Assembly: GCF_000383915.1 (NCBI RefSeq)
Contig: NZ_KB912942.1
Location: 2,773,195-2,837,194 of the forward strand
Origin: Amycolatopsis benzoatilytica AK 16/65
GTDB lineage: Bacteria > Actinomycetota > Actinomycetes > Mycobacteriales > Pseudonocardiaceae
DNA: 64,000 nt
Direction of reading: 5' to 3'
Position 1 is the stretch's first letter; each line of letters starts with the position of its first letter. Both the position numbers and the translations under genes were made by a program. The notes below the pieces were generated by a model. That model saw only the letters and a list, made by a program, of their open reading frames with translations, was not told the DNA's origin and did no database searches. This document shows positions 17,132 to 26,559 of the stretch, piece after piece.

Positions 17132-18118
17132 TCAGCCAACCGGGACCGCCGACGCGGTGCGATCGAGCAACCGGACCGCCGCGTGCACATGCCGCAGCGC
17201 CGGGGCGGCCGTCCCCGTGAGGTCGGCAAGCTCCACGACCGCACCGATGATGGCGTCGATCTCGAGCGGTTTCCCCGCTTCGAGGTCCTGGAGCATCGAC
17301 GTCTTGTGGTGCCCGACGCGCCACGCGCCGTCGATCCGCTTCTCTACCGACACCTGCGGGTCCGCCCCCGCCGCGCGAGCGATCGCGAGGGTTTCGGTCA
17401 TCATCGCGGCGACCAGAGCCCGGGTTTCGTCGTGCTCGCACATCTGCGCCATGGTCGCCCGGGTGAGCGCGCTGAGCGGGTTGAACGCGACGTTGCCCAT
17501 CAGCTTGACCCAGATGTCGTCCCGCACCCGCAGCTCGACCGGAGCCTTCAGCCCGCCCGCGATCAGCGCGTCGGCGAACGCGGCGCAGCGAGCCGAGCAG
17601 CCGCCGCCCGGCTCGCCGAGGGAAAACCGGGTCCCCTCGAGATGCCGGATGACGCCCGGTTCCTCGATGACGGTCGAACAGTAGACGACGCATCCGATCG
17701 CCCGCTCGACGTCGAGCACACGGCTCGTCGCACCGCCCGGATCCACGGCCTCCACGCGGTGACCTTCCAGCGGATGCCCGGCCAGGCCGTGGAAATACCA
17801 CCAGGGAATGCCGTTCTGAGCCGCGACGAGCGCGGTGTTGCGGCCGAGGAGGGGTTCGAGAAGCGGGCCGCAGTCCGGATACGAGTGCGCCTTGAGTCCC
17901 AGGAAGACGTAATCGACTGGGCCGACTTCGCGCGGATCGCTGGTCGCGTGCGGGCGCGCGGTGAAATCGCCGCGCGGACTCCGCACCCGAACGCCCCGTT
18001 CCCGCATCGCCGCGAGATGCGGGCCGCGGGCGATGAGGTGAACGTCGACGCCGGCCCGGTGCAGCGCCGCGCCCACGTACGCGCCGATCGCTCCCGCGCC
18101 CAGAACCGCTACCCGCAT
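17132..18118 (-). CDS. 2-Dehydropantoate 2-reductase (ApbA/PanE) family oxidoreductase
   Basis: A 328-residue NADP-dependent ketopantoate-reductase-like enzyme. N-terminal Rossmann domain with VAVLGAGAIGAYVGAAL, a FLGLKAHS segment, AAQNGIPWW and the catalytic Lys in RDDIWVKLMGNVAFNPLSAL, then the helical C-terminal domain with RTSMLQD-type block (HHKTSMLQDLEAGKPLEID). It stands alone, divergent from the GntR regulator and behind that regulator's putative site, next to the oxalate/glyoxylate island. A 2-oxoacid of that pathway is thus as likely a substrate as ketopantoate. AGGAGG is 7 bases before ATG 18118. Confidence 0.85.
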   Translation of the reverse strand: MRVAVLGAGAIGAYVGAALHRAGVDVHLIARGPHLAAMRERGVRVRSPRGDFTARPHATSDPREVGPVDYVFLGLKAHSYPDCGPLLEPLLGRNTALVAAQNGIPWWYFHGLAGHPLEGHRVEAVDPGGATSRVLDVERAIGCVVYCSTVIEEPGVIRHLEGTRFSLGEPGGGCSARCAAFADALIAGGLKAPVELRVRDDIWVKLMGNVAFNPLSALTRATMAQMCEHDETRALVAAMMTETLAIARAAGADPQVSVEKRIDGAWRVGHHKTSMLQDLEAGKPLEIDAIIGAVVELADLTGTAAPALRHVHAAVRLLDRTASAVPVG

Positions 18119-18155
18119 GACGCCTCCTGCTCGGTGTCACCTTGCTCAATGGATT

Positions 18156-18168
18156 GCATACAGTATCC
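18156..18168. promoter_or_regulatory. GntR operator, site A (GCATACAGTATCC)
   Basis: It matches GCATAC-N-GTATGC with one base changed and lies 38 bases upstream of the PanE-like gene. A perfect version is at 26293-26305 and a wide-spaced version at 18469-18488. Confidence 0.68.
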
Positions 18169-18468
18169 ATAATGCGATGTTGGGAATCCAGGATGTTGTC
18201 ATCGGGAATGGCGATGACCGGCCTGGCGGATATCGGCTGCCGCGGGCGAGGAGACCCGGCCCACGGCAAACGGCCCTCGCCTGCCCGCCCCGTCCGCCGC
18301 GCCACGAACGAGCCTCGCCGGTCAGCCATGCCGGGAACGACCCCTCGCCTGCCCGCCGCGCCGCACAAACAATCCCCTCGACCGCCGCCGCGCACCGCAG
18401 ACAAGCCAGCCGCCCCGGCACGCGGGCCGGGAAGATCGCCGACACAAACGATGGAAGCCCGGGATTTT

Positions 18469-18488
18469 GCATACTAAAAGCTGTATCC
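18469..18488. promoter_or_regulatory. GntR autoregulatory site, site B (GCATAC-N8-GTATCC)
   Basis: The same half-sites as sites A and C, but 8 bases apart instead of 1, located 48-67 bases upstream of the GntR gene. CATACT at 18470-18475 could serve as a -10 box, in which case the left half-site sits on the promoter. Confidence 0.5.
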
Positions 18489-18535
18489 TGAGAGCTGATT
18501 CCTCGATTCCTGCCACATCCCACCCGAGGTGCACC

Positions 18536-19273
18536 GTGACCGAGACCGTCTCCCCCCTGCCCGACCGCGGGCCGACCGGCCGGCGCACGGCCAAGGGGTC
18601 CCTCGCCGGCAAGAACGCCAAGCGGGTGGAGCGGCCCGCACCGTTGCGGCAGGTCGTCTACGACGCGCTCGCCGAGCTGATCATCAACCGCACTCTTGAA
18701 CCCGGCCAGCACCTGGTCGAAGCCGACCTGGCCGAGTACCTGGGCGTCAGCCGCCAGCCGGTCCGCGAGGCGCTGCAGCGGCTGCAGACCGAGGGCTGGG
18801 TGGATCTGCGGCCCGCACAGGGCGCGTTCGTCCACCTCCCCACCGACGAGGAAGCCGACCAGCTGCTCGGCGTCCGCGCCGTGCTGGAGACGCACTCCGC
18901 GCAGCTCGCCGCCGCCTGCGCGACCGAGGAAAACATCAAGCGGCTTTGGGAACTGCAGGACGTCGGCATGAAAGCCCTCGCCGCCGACGACGCCGAGCGG
19001 CTCGTCGCCGCGAACGCCGACCTGCACTCCTACATCACCGAACTCACCGGAAACGCCGTTCTCGCCGAACTGATCGGACTAGTCGACCGCCGGGTGCGCT
19101 GGTACTACACGCCGATCGCCCGTCCTCGCGGCCGCGACGCCTGGCAGGAGCACGCCGAACTGATCCAGGCGATCGCCGCGCACAACGTCGAGAAGGCGCA
19201 GCAGATCATGGCGCAACACACCGAACGGACCCGGAAGGCGTTCCACGAGCACCCCGAGACCGCAGCGGAGTAA
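18536..19273 (+). CDS. GntR-family (FCD/FadR subfamily) regulator of the oxalate/CoA-thioester island
   Basis: A 245-residue regulator. Winged HTH at about residues 35-105 (LRQVVYDALAELIINRTLEPGQHLVEADLAEYLGVSRQPVREAL in parts, then GWVDLRPAQGAFVHLP). The all-helical FCD effector domain follows (about 110-235: RAVLETHSAQLAAA, HSYITELTGNAVLAELI, WQEHAELIQAIAAHNVEKAQQIM) with the usual metal-binding Asp/His residues. Such domains bind small carboxylic acids. Start GTG 18536 is preferred over an upstream TTG because GAGG precedes it and the TTG lies within the operator. It is divergent from the PanE-like gene and convergent with the OFA transporter. Confidence 0.88.
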   Translation: MTETVSPLPDRGPTGRRTAKGSLAGKNAKRVERPAPLRQVVYDALAELIINRTLEPGQHLVEADLAEYLGVSRQPVREALQRLQTEGWVDLRPAQGAFVHLPTDEEADQLLGVRAVLETHSAQLAAACATEENIKRLWELQDVGMKALAADDAERLVAANADLHSYITELTGNAVLAELIGLVDRRVRWYYTPIARPRGRDAWQEHAELIQAIAAHNVEKAQQIMAQHTERTRKAFHEHPETAAE

Positions 19274-19317
19274 GCACCCCGACCCGGACCGTCCTGCCCC
19301 GGATCCGAAGAGCCAAA

Positions 19318-19380
19318 ACCCGGGTCGAGGCACCTTGCCAGGGCATCCTTCGTGCCTTGACCAGGTGCCTCGACCCGGGT
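19318..19380. terminator. Long perfect inverted repeat between gntR and the OFA transporter
   Basis: Eighteen bases (19318-19335, starting ACCCGGGTCGAGG) are exactly repeated in inverse at 19363-19380 around a 27-base spacer. It lies between convergent stops at 19273 and 19414 and should end transcription from both sides. Confidence 0.75.
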
Positions 19381-19413
19381 GGCGATCAGATTTCAGCGCG
19401 CCGCCAGGCGGTC

Positions 19414-20811
19414 TCACCCACCAGCGCTACCCGCTGCCGGCGCGGCGGACGGAACGACCACCCCTTCCCCCACGCCCGGCCCGGACCGTCCGGGCTGTCG
19501 CAGGAACAACGTCATCCCCGCCGACAGCAACGCGATGCACCCGGCCAGCACGTAAGCCCCGGTGTATCCCCAAGCCGCGATGACCCCGGCGGCCAGCCCT
19601 CCCCCGCCGACGCCGCCGACCAGCTTCGCGCTGTACACGATCCCGTAGTTGGTCGCGTTGTAATTCTCCCCGAAGTAGTCCGGCACCAGCGCCGCGAACA
19701 ACGGATAGAACGCCCCGCTGCCGAATCCGGTCAGCACCGCGAACACCATGAACCAGAACAGACTGTGCGTCTTCCCCGACCACAGCACCCCGAATTGCGC
19801 GCCGGCAGCGATCACCAGCACCCAGAACAGCGTGGCCTTCCGCCCGATCCGGTCCGACGCCCAGCCGACAATGCCGCGCCCGACCCCGTTCACCACCGCG
19901 AGCACGCCCGCCGAGGACGCCGCTACGAACGCCCCGAATTGGCTCTCCTTGGCGAAATCGACCTGGAAGTTGATCCCGAACAGCGAAACTCCGCCGATCA
20001 CCACCAGGGTCGCCCACATCAACGGCAGCATCCCGCTCCGGATCGCTTCCATCGGCGTGAACTGGCGCACCGCGGGCGGGTTCTTCGCCAGGCTCCGTGC
20101 CTTGCCCGCCGCGTTTCCCTTCCCCCACGCGATCGGGTCGACCTCGGCCGGCCACCAGTTCTTGGGCGGATCCTTGAACACGAAGCCGCACAGCCCGACC
20201 ACCACCAGCATGTACAGCCCGATGGCATCCAGCGTGATCGTCACGTTCTCGTGGCCGAGAAACGCGCTGAACAGGTAAATGAACGGCACCGACCCGTAAG
20301 CGAAACCGCCGTTCACGAACCCGGTCCGCGCTCCCCTTTTCTCCGGATACCATTTCCCGACCATGTTGATGCAGGTCGCGTAAACCAGCCCGGCCCCGAT
20401 GCCGCCGAGCACCGAGTAGCCGGCGAAGGCCACCACCAGGTTCCCGCTGTGCGCGATGGAGAAGTACCCGATCCCGGAGCAGAGCGCCCCGACGAGCATC
20501 GCCGTCTTGGCCGACACGATGTTCTTCTCCCGCAGCCGCCCGGCCGGGAACGCCACCCCGGCCTGGAAAACTGCCCAGATGCTGGCCAGCCAGAACGCGT
20601 CCGTCAGCGACCAGCCGTACTTCTCCTCCAGCGTCCCCTCCACGGCTCCCCAGCCGTATTCGAAGACGCTCACCGCCATCATGGCCACCCACGGCAGCCA
20701 CACCATCCAGCTGCGGGACCGTCCCATCAGGTCCCGCGGGCTCTCCCCGATCCGGTAAGTCCGCCCGTTCTCGTCGACAATCTCCTGGTAAGTCGGTTGG
20801 GCTGCGGTCAT
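19414..20811 (-). CDS. OFA-family MFS transporter (oxalate:formate antiporter type)
   Basis: A 465-residue, 12-TM carrier of the oxalate/formate antiporter family. The family features are the N-terminal WMVWLPWVAMMAVSVFEYGWG, LGGIGAGLVYATCINMVGKWYPEKRG after TM4-5 (the OFA signature with G-x-G-x-G and KWFP-type loop), and GFGSGAFYPLFAALVPDYFGE. Its place at the distal end of an frc-containing gene run supports import of oxalate or a related dicarboxylate/carboxylate in exchange for formate. It lies 160 bases downstream of the acyl-CoA synthetase gene, so it may have its own promoter. Substrate inferred. Confidence 0.85.
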   Translation of the reverse strand: MTAAQPTYQEIVDENGRTYRIGESPRDLMGRSRSWMVWLPWVAMMAVSVFEYGWGAVEGTLEEKYGWSLTDAFWLASIWAVFQAGVAFPAGRLREKNIVSAKTAMLVGALCSGIGYFSIAHSGNLVVAFAGYSVLGGIGAGLVYATCINMVGKWYPEKRGARTGFVNGGFAYGSVPFIYLFSAFLGHENVTITLDAIGLYMLVVVGLCGFVFKDPPKNWWPAEVDPIAWGKGNAAGKARSLAKNPPAVRQFTPMEAIRSGMLPLMWATLVVIGGVSLFGINFQVDFAKESQFGAFVAASSAGVLAVVNGVGRGIVGWASDRIGRKATLFWVLVIAAGAQFGVLWSGKTHSLFWFMVFAVLTGFGSGAFYPLFAALVPDYFGENYNATNYGIVYSAKLVGGVGGGGLAAGVIAAWGYTGAYVLAGCIALLSAGMTLFLRQPGRSGPGVGEGVVVPSAAPAAGSAGG

Positions 20812-20971
20812 GAGAATTCTCTTTCGTCACCGTTGACTTCGGTTCCCGTGCCGGGCTTTCTCCGTTCTTCCCCCGAGCCGGGACGCGTCCGCGCCCCGAC
20901 GCCCTTCCCTGTCCCACTCCGCTGACCTGCGGTTACGTGCCGGGCAACTTACGCCTCCCTCTCCGAGTCGA

Positions 20972-23101
20972 TCAAGACAGCAATCCGGCCGAACGCGCCC
21001 AGCGGTACTTCGCGCCGAGCACGGCCACCGGCTTCTCGGTCGTGTACGGATAGGCCACGATCCCGTGCGCGTACAGGTGCTCGCTGGCCTGCTCGACCTC
21101 GACATCCCCGGACAGCGACGCCACCACCGGTTTCTCGATCCCCCGCCGGCGAAACTCCTCGACCACGTCCACGACGAGCTCCGCGAACACCATCGGCGGA
21201 GTGACGATCGTGTGCCAGTAGCCGAGAACCAGCGAGTGAATCCGATCGTCGGACAGGCCGAGCGCGATCGTGTTCCGGTAGGTCGACGGCGGTTCGCCGC
21301 CGGTGATGTCCACCGGGTTGCCCGCCGCGCCGAACGGCGGGATGTACTGGCGGAACGCCGCGTCGAGGTCGTCCGGGATGTCCATCAGCGACAGTCCGTT
21401 GTCGACGCAGGCGTCCGAGAGCAGGACGCCGGAACCGCCCGCCCCGGTGATGATCACGACGTTCTCGCCCTTCGGCGTCGGCAGCCTCGGCACTCCGCGC
21501 GCGTATTCGAGCAGGTCGTTGAGGCCCGGCGCGCGGATCACCCCGCTCTGGCGCAGGATGTCGTCGTAGACCCGGTCGTTTCCGGCCAGCGCACCGGTGT
21601 GCGAGCCCGCGGCTTTCGCGCCCTGCGAGGTCCGGCCGGCCTTCAGCACGACGATCGGCTTCTTCGCCGACACTCGCTTCGCCGTCTCGGCGAAGGCGCG
21701 GCCGTCCTTGAGATCCTCCAGGTGCATCGCGACCAGCTCGGTGTTCTCGTCGTGCTCGAAAAAGGTGAGCAGGTCGTCCTCGTCGATGTCCGCCTTGTTC
21801 CCGACACCGACAATCGCCGAGACGCCCATGCCGGCGGACCGGCTGAATCCCAGAATGGCCATGCCGATTCCGCCGCTCTGCGACGAAAGCGCGACGCCGC
21901 CCTTGACGTCATAGGGCGTGCAGAACGTGGCCGACAGGTTCTCCGGCGTGTAGTAGTAGCCGTAGATGTTCGGGCCCAGGATCCGTACGCCATGCTTGCG
22001 CGCGACGGCCAGAACCTCGTTCTGCAGCTCGATGTTCCCGGTCTCGCCGAAGCCGGACGGGATCAGGATCGCCCCGGCGGCCCCCTTCGCGCCGACCTCT
22101 TCCAGCGCGGCGGGAACGAATTTGGCCGGGATCGCGAAGATCGCCACGTCCACGTCGCCCGGGACGTCGGCGATGCTCGGATACGCCTTGCGGTCCAGTA
22201 TCTCCGCGGCCTTCGGGTTGATCGGGTAGATGTCGCCCGCGTAGCCGCCGTTGACGAGGTTCTTCATCACGGAATTGCCGATCTTGCCGTCCTCGGCGGA
22301 CGCCCCGATCACCGCGACCGCGGCCGGTTTCATGATCCGGTTCATCGCGGCCAGGATCTCCTCCTGCCCGAACCGCATCGGCTCCGCGGCCGCGGCCGGG
22401 TCGACCAGCATCCGGACGTCGACCGCGGTGGCCCCGGATCCGGTCGCCAGCACCGGGTTCAAGTCCGCTTCGGCCAGTTGCGGGAAGTCCGTGACCAGCT
22501 GTGACAGCCGGTGCACGATCTCCGCCAGCGCGGCCTTGTCCACCGCCTCGGCGCCGCGCACGCCGTCGAGGATTTCCGCCGCGGCGATGCCGTCCACCAT
22601 GGACAGTGCTTCCTCGGTGCTGGTGGGCGCGAGCCGGAAGGTCACGTCCTTCAGCACTTCGACCAGCACCCCGCCGAGCCCGAACGCGACGATCTTGCCG
22701 AAACTCGGATCGGTGACCGACCCGATGATCACCTCCTGGCCGCCGGTCAGCATCTGCTGTATCTGCACGCCAGTGATCCGCGCGGAGGCGTCATAAGCCT
22801 TGGCGTTGGCCAGAATCGCCCGATAGGCGTCCGCCACCGCCTGCTCGTCGCCGAGGCCGACCAGCACGCCGCCGGCCTCGGTCTTGTGCAGGATGTCCGG
22901 CGACACGATCTTCGCGACCACCGGGAATCCGATCTCCGCGGCCTGTGCCGCCGCCTCGTCCGCAGACGTGGCCAGCCGTTCCTGTGGGGTCGGAATCCCG
23001 TACGCCTCGCAGACCGCGCGGCCTTCCGGCGCGGTCAGCACCGACCGGCCCTCCGCCGCGACCCGCGAGAGGATCTCCTCCACCGCCGCCCGATCGGCCA
23101 T
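20972..23101 (-). CDS. Fused ADP-forming acyl-CoA synthetase (acetate-CoA ligase type), beta-alpha order
   Basis: A 709-residue ligase/synthetase that interconverts acid + CoA + ATP and acyl-CoA + ADP + Pi. The ATP-grasp (beta) domain comes first, residues about 8-230 (FPVVAKIVSPDILHKTEAGGVLVGL, GGQEVIIGSVTDPSFGKIVAFGLGG). The CoA-binding Rossmann domain is at about 245-370 (AVAVIGASAEDGKIGNSVM, PINPKAAEI), and the ligase domain at about 395-700 with the phospho-His near 501 in GSHTGALAGND. PatZ-type fusions run alpha then beta, so this is the reverse order. Its ATG overlaps the frc stop by one base. The substrate is probably a product or feed of the neighbouring CoA-transferase reaction. Confidence 0.85.
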   Translation of the reverse strand: MADRAAVEEILSRVAAEGRSVLTAPEGRAVCEAYGIPTPQERLATSADEAAAQAAEIGFPVVAKIVSPDILHKTEAGGVLVGLGDEQAVADAYRAILANAKAYDASARITGVQIQQMLTGGQEVIIGSVTDPSFGKIVAFGLGGVLVEVLKDVTFRLAPTSTEEALSMVDGIAAAEILDGVRGAEAVDKAALAEIVHRLSQLVTDFPQLAEADLNPVLATGSGATAVDVRMLVDPAAAAEPMRFGQEEILAAMNRIMKPAAVAVIGASAEDGKIGNSVMKNLVNGGYAGDIYPINPKAAEILDRKAYPSIADVPGDVDVAIFAIPAKFVPAALEEVGAKGAAGAILIPSGFGETGNIELQNEVLAVARKHGVRILGPNIYGYYYTPENLSATFCTPYDVKGGVALSSQSGGIGMAILGFSRSAGMGVSAIVGVGNKADIDEDDLLTFFEHDENTELVAMHLEDLKDGRAFAETAKRVSAKKPIVVLKAGRTSQGAKAAGSHTGALAGNDRVYDDILRQSGVIRAPGLNDLLEYARGVPRLPTPKGENVVIITGAGGSGVLLSDACVDNGLSLMDIPDDLDAAFRQYIPPFGAAGNPVDITGGEPPSTYRNTIALGLSDDRIHSLVLGYWHTIVTPPMVFAELVVDVVEEFRRRGIEKPVVASLSGDVEVEQASEHLYAHGIVAYPYTTEKPVAVLGAKYRWARSAGLLS

Positions 23102-24330
23102 CAGATGACCCCCGCGGCGCGGAACTGCTCGACGTCTTCCCTGCGGTAGCCGAGTTCGCCGAGCACCTGGTCGCTGTGTTCGCCCAGCAGCGGCGGACGC
23201 TCGACCTCCACCGGCGAATCCGACAGCTTCAGCGGGCAGCCCACAGTCTTGAACGCGCCGCGCTCCGGGTGCTCGACCTCGACCACCGAGCCCAGTTCGG
23301 CCAGCGTCTCGTCCTCGATCAGCTCCTTGGTGGACAGGATCGGCCCGCACGGGATGTTGCGGGCGTTGAGCAGCTCCATCACCTCCCATTTCGTCAGCTG
23401 CTCGGTCCACTCCTCGACGAGCGCGAACACCTTGTCCAGTTTGGACAACCGGGCCTCCGGGGTGGCCCAGTCCGGGTCCTCGGCCAGTTCCGGCCTGCCG
23501 ATCAGCTCGGTCAGCGGGGCCCAGCCGACCGGCTGGACGATCACGTAGATGTAGTCGTTCGGCCCGCCCGGCGCGCAGCGCACCGCCCAGCCGGGCTGGC
23601 CGCCGCCGGACGCGTTGCCCGAACGCGGCACCTCGTCGCCGAACCGCTCGTTCGGGTACTCGCCGAGCGGCCCGTGCGCCAGCCTCTGCTGATCGCGCAG
23701 CTTCACCCGGCACAGGTTCAGCACCGCGTCCTGCATCGCGACCTGCACCCGCTGGCCGCGCCCAGTGGCGGTGCGCTGGTACAGCGCGGCGAGGATCGCC
23801 GCGACCAAGTGGATGCCGGTGCCCGAATCGCCGATCTGCGCGCCGGTGGCGGTCGGCGGGCCCTGCTCGAATCCGGTGGTGCTCATCGAGCCGCCCATCG
23901 CCTGCGCGATCACCTCGTAGGCTTTGAAGTTCGCGTACCGACCGGGGCCGAACCCTTTGATGGACGCGTAGATCAGCCGGTCGTTCAGCTCGTGCAGCCG
24001 CTCCCAGGAGAACCCGAAGCGGTCCACGACGCCGGGTCCGAAGTTCTCCACCAGCACGTCCGCCGAGGACACCAGTTTGGCGAAGACCTCCTTGCCCTGC
24101 TCGCTTTTCATGTTCAGCGTGATGCTGCGCTTGTTCGCGTTGAGCATGGTGAAGTAGAGACTGTCCGCATCGGGCAGATCGCGCAGCTGGCCGCGGGTGA
24201 TGTCGCCGCGGCCGGGCGCTTCGAGTTTCACGACGTCCGCGCCGAGCCAGGCGAGGATCTGCGTCGACGACGGTCCGGATTGGACGTGGGTCATGTCGAG
24301 GACGCGGACGCCCTCCAGTGCCTTGCCCAT
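23101..24330 (-). CDS. frc: Formyl-CoA:oxalate CoA-transferase
   Basis: A 409-residue class III (CaiB/BaiF) CoA-transferase that moves CoA from formyl-CoA to oxalate. It parallels the Oxalobacter enzyme through most of its length: [66 protein letters not shown]. The catalytic Asp is Asp168 in QIGDSGTG. The mobile glycine loop ([11 protein letters not shown], residues 238-248) is present and separates Frc from most other family III transferases. It lies 17 bases after the ThDP-enzyme gene and overlaps the synthetase start, so all three are one operon. Confidence 0.92.
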   Translation of the reverse strand: MGKALEGVRVLDMTHVQSGPSSTQILAWLGADVVKLEAPGRGDITRGQLRDLPDADSLYFTMLNANKRSITLNMKSEQGKEVFAKLVSSADVLVENFGPGVVDRFGFSWERLHELNDRLIYASIKGFGPGRYANFKAYEVIAQAMGGSMSTTGFEQGPPTATGAQIGDSGTGIHLVAAILAALYQRTATGRGQRVQVAMQDAVLNLCRVKLRDQQRLAHGPLGEYPNERFGDEVPRSGNASGGGQPGWAVRCAPGGPNDYIYVIVQPVGWAPLTELIGRPELAEDPDWATPEARLSKLDKVFALVEEWTEQLTKWEVMELLNARNIPCGPILSTKELIEDETLAELGSVVEVEHPERGAFKTVGCPLKLSDSPVEVERPPLLGEHSDQVLGELGYRREDVEQFRAAGVI

Positions 24331-24347
24331 CTTCAGGTCCTCCCGAC

Positions 24348-26162
24348 TTACTTGTACATCGTCTGATTCATGGTTCCGGGGGCGTAGGCGTCCGGGTCGA
24401 CCCAGACGTTGATCAGCGACGGCTTGCCCGATTCCCGCGCCCGGCGCAGCGCCGGCGCGATGTCCGCCGGGTCGCGGACCTCCTCGCCGTAGCCGCCGAG
24501 CATCCGGGCGAACTGGTCGTAGGGCACGTCGCCGAGGGTGTTGCCGATCCGTTCCCGGGCCAGTCCGTACTTCTGCGCCTGGCCGTAGCGGATCTGGTTC
24601 ATCGACGAGTTGTTGCCGACGATCCCGACGAACGGCAGGTCGAACCGCACCAGCGTCTCGAAGTCCCAGCCGGTGAGGGAGAACGCGCCGTCGCCGAACA
24701 GCGCGACGACTTCCTGGTCCGGCCGGGCGTGTTTCGCGGCCAGCACGAACGGGATCCCGACGCCGAGCGTCCCGAGCGGGCCGGGATCCATCCAGTGCCC
24801 CGGCGACTTGGGCTGCACCACCTGGCCGGAGAAGGTCACGATGTCGCCGCCGTCGCCGATGTAGATGGAGTCCTCGGTGAGAAACTCGTTGATCTCGTGC
24901 ACCAGCCGGTACGGGTGGATCGGGTTCGCGTCGGAGTGCTGCAGCGGCAGCCGCTTCAGCTTCGCCTTCTCCTCGACCGCGCGCAGTTCCTCCAGCCACG
25001 GCTTCCGGCCGACCGCTCCGGTGTCGACCCGCCCGGACGCCGCCTGCGCGACCGCCGCCAGGATCTGGCCGGGATCGCCGACGAGACCGAGGTCGATGTC
25101 GCGGTTCTTGCCGACGGTCCGGTAGTCGAGATCGACCTGGACCACCGTCGCGTCGGCGGAAAGCCTTTTGCCGTAACCCATCCGGAAGTCAAACGGCGTG
25201 CCGACGATGACGATCACGTCGGCGTTGTCGAACGCGTACCGGCGGGACAGCTGGAAATGGTGCGGGTCCCCGGGCGGGAGTGTGCCGCGCCCGGCGCCGT
25301 TCATGTACGCCGGGATGTTCAGCGCGCGGACAAGTTCGGTCGCCGGTTCGGTGGCCCTGGCGGTCCAGACCTGGCTGCCCAGCAGAATCGCCGGTTTGCG
25401 GGCGTGCACCAGCAGATCCGCCAGCCGCTCGACGTCCGCCGGGTCCCCGGCACTGCGCGTCGACGCACGATAGCGGCCCGGCTCCGGGATGCGCGCGTTC
25501 TCGAGCGGCACGCGGGCGTCCAGGACGTCGCGCGGAATTTCCAAAAAGGACGGTCCGGGCGCTCCGGCGAACGCCTCGCGGAACGCCATCGACACCAGGT
25601 CGGCCGCCCGGGAGGTATGCGGAACGGTGGCGGCGAACTTGGTGATCGGCGTCATCATGTCCACGTGCGGGAGGTCCTGCAGGGAGCCCATCTTGTGCTG
25701 GCTCAGCGCGCCCTGGCCGCCGATCAGCAGCATCGGGCTCTCCGCGCGCAACGCGTTCGCCACGCCGGTGACCGCGTCGGTCGTGCCCGGCCCGGCCGTG
25801 ACGACCGCGCAGCCGGGGCGGCCGGTGATCCGTGCGTAGCCGTCCGCCGCGTGCGCCGCGACCTGCTCGTGGCGCACGTCGATGACGGCGATGCCTTCGT
25901 CGACGCAGCCGTCGTAGATGTCGATGATGTGGCCGCCGCAGAGGGTGAAGATGGTGTCCACGCCTTCGGCTTTGAGAGCCTTGGCGACCAGGTGGCCGCC
26001 GGAGATGGTCTGCGGAGCGGACTCGTCGACGGTGGCTGGCCCGGCCGGCTTCGCGTTGGCCTCCTCGCCGGCGAGCGATCCGGGCTGCTCGCCGGAGGCC
26101 GGCTCCTCGGCGCGTCGGGTGGCCGGTTCGCCGGCGTGCCGGCCGGTCGTGGTTGGCGACAT
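24348..26162 (-). CDS. ThDP-dependent oxalyl-CoA decarboxylase / 2-hydroxyacyl-CoA lyase-like enzyme
   Basis: A 604-residue enzyme. An Ala/Glu/Pro-rich leader (about 1-50) precedes a PYR domain with the catalytic Glu99 in [16 protein letters not shown], a middle domain, and a PP domain with GDG at 490-492 and NN at 517-518. The tail ends [11 protein letters not shown]. As first gene of the operon with frc it would cleave oxalyl-CoA to formyl-CoA, or cleave/form 2-hydroxyacyl-CoA using formyl-CoA. At 159-168 it has [10 protein letters not shown], like the G-A-F-Q-E-F-P-Q block of 2-hydroxyacyl-CoA lyase. Oxalyl-CoA decarboxylase has Tyr-Glu there. Databases often call such genes acetolactate synthase. 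ATG 26162 follows AGGAGGAG. Confidence 0.75.
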   Translation of the reverse strand: MSPTTTGRHAGEPATRRAEEPASGEQPGSLAGEEANAKPAGPATVDESAPQTISGGHLVAKALKAEGVDTIFTLCGGHIIDIYDGCVDEGIAVIDVRHEQVAAHAADGYARITGRPGCAVVTAGPGTTDAVTGVANALRAESPMLLIGGQGALSQHKMGSLQDLPHVDMMTPITKFAATVPHTSRAADLVSMAFREAFAGAPGPSFLEIPRDVLDARVPLENARIPEPGRYRASTRSAGDPADVERLADLLVHARKPAILLGSQVWTARATEPATELVRALNIPAYMNGAGRGTLPPGDPHHFQLSRRYAFDNADVIVIVGTPFDFRMGYGKRLSADATVVQVDLDYRTVGKNRDIDLGLVGDPGQILAAVAQAASGRVDTGAVGRKPWLEELRAVEEKAKLKRLPLQHSDANPIHPYRLVHEINEFLTEDSIYIGDGGDIVTFSGQVVQPKSPGHWMDPGPLGTLGVGIPFVLAAKHARPDQEVVALFGDGAFSLTGWDFETLVRFDLPFVGIVGNNSSMNQIRYGQAQKYGLARERIGNTLGDVPYDQFARMLGGYGEEVRDPADIAPALRRARESGKPSLINVWVDPDAYAPGTMNQTMYK

Positions 26163-26290
26163 GCGCAACTCCTCCTGTCCCGCGGCGGACCTCTCTGATC
26201 CGCGCGTTCGTCCCGGCCCGCTGCCGTCGGCTGCGCCGGGCGGGTGACCTGTCACCGCAGGTCAGCGGACTGTCGGCGGTGAACTGTAGA

Positions 26291-26320
26291 TTGCATACCG
26301 TATGCGGTAGGCATTAGACT
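26291..26320 (+). promoter_or_regulatory. Promoter of sucCD with perfect GntR operator, site C
   Basis: TTGCAT (26291-26296) and TAGACT (26315-26320) are -35 and -10 boxes 18 bases apart. The perfect 13-mer palindrome GCATACCGTATGC (26293-26305) overlaps the -35 and spacer. The site lies in the 397-base gap between the divergent ThDP-enzyme and sucC genes. The rest of the gap shows no gene. Confidence 0.7.
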
Positions 26321-26559
26321 TACTCCTCGATCGGCCCGCTGTCCAGGGGCAGCGGCGGGTTTGTCCGAAGGCCGGTCCGCAGTCGCCGGGGCGGGTGCGG
26401 ACCCGGGTCGGCACGGCATCGGCGGCAGCTGATTGCGGCTTCGAGCTGGCAAGACCGCCGCAGCGCCTCATCGGACCGGGCCGACAAGGCGGCGCACGGA
26501 ACCGGGCGGCCCCGCCGCTTCCCCTCCCCCTAGCTCACTCAGCGCAGGAAGGACCCCCG

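Noticed and set aside
18274..18357. Direct repeat CCCTCGCCTGCCCGCC (18274-18289 and 18342-18357)
   Set aside because: GC-rich simple sequence in a non-coding gap. Two copies only and no link to a promoter or mobile element.
24348..26162. Acetolactate synthase annotation for the ThDP enzyme
   Set aside because: Context with frc, an OFA transporter and ADP-forming CoA ligases, and no regulatory subunit (ilvN) or other branched-chain gene nearby, argue for CoA-ester chemistry.
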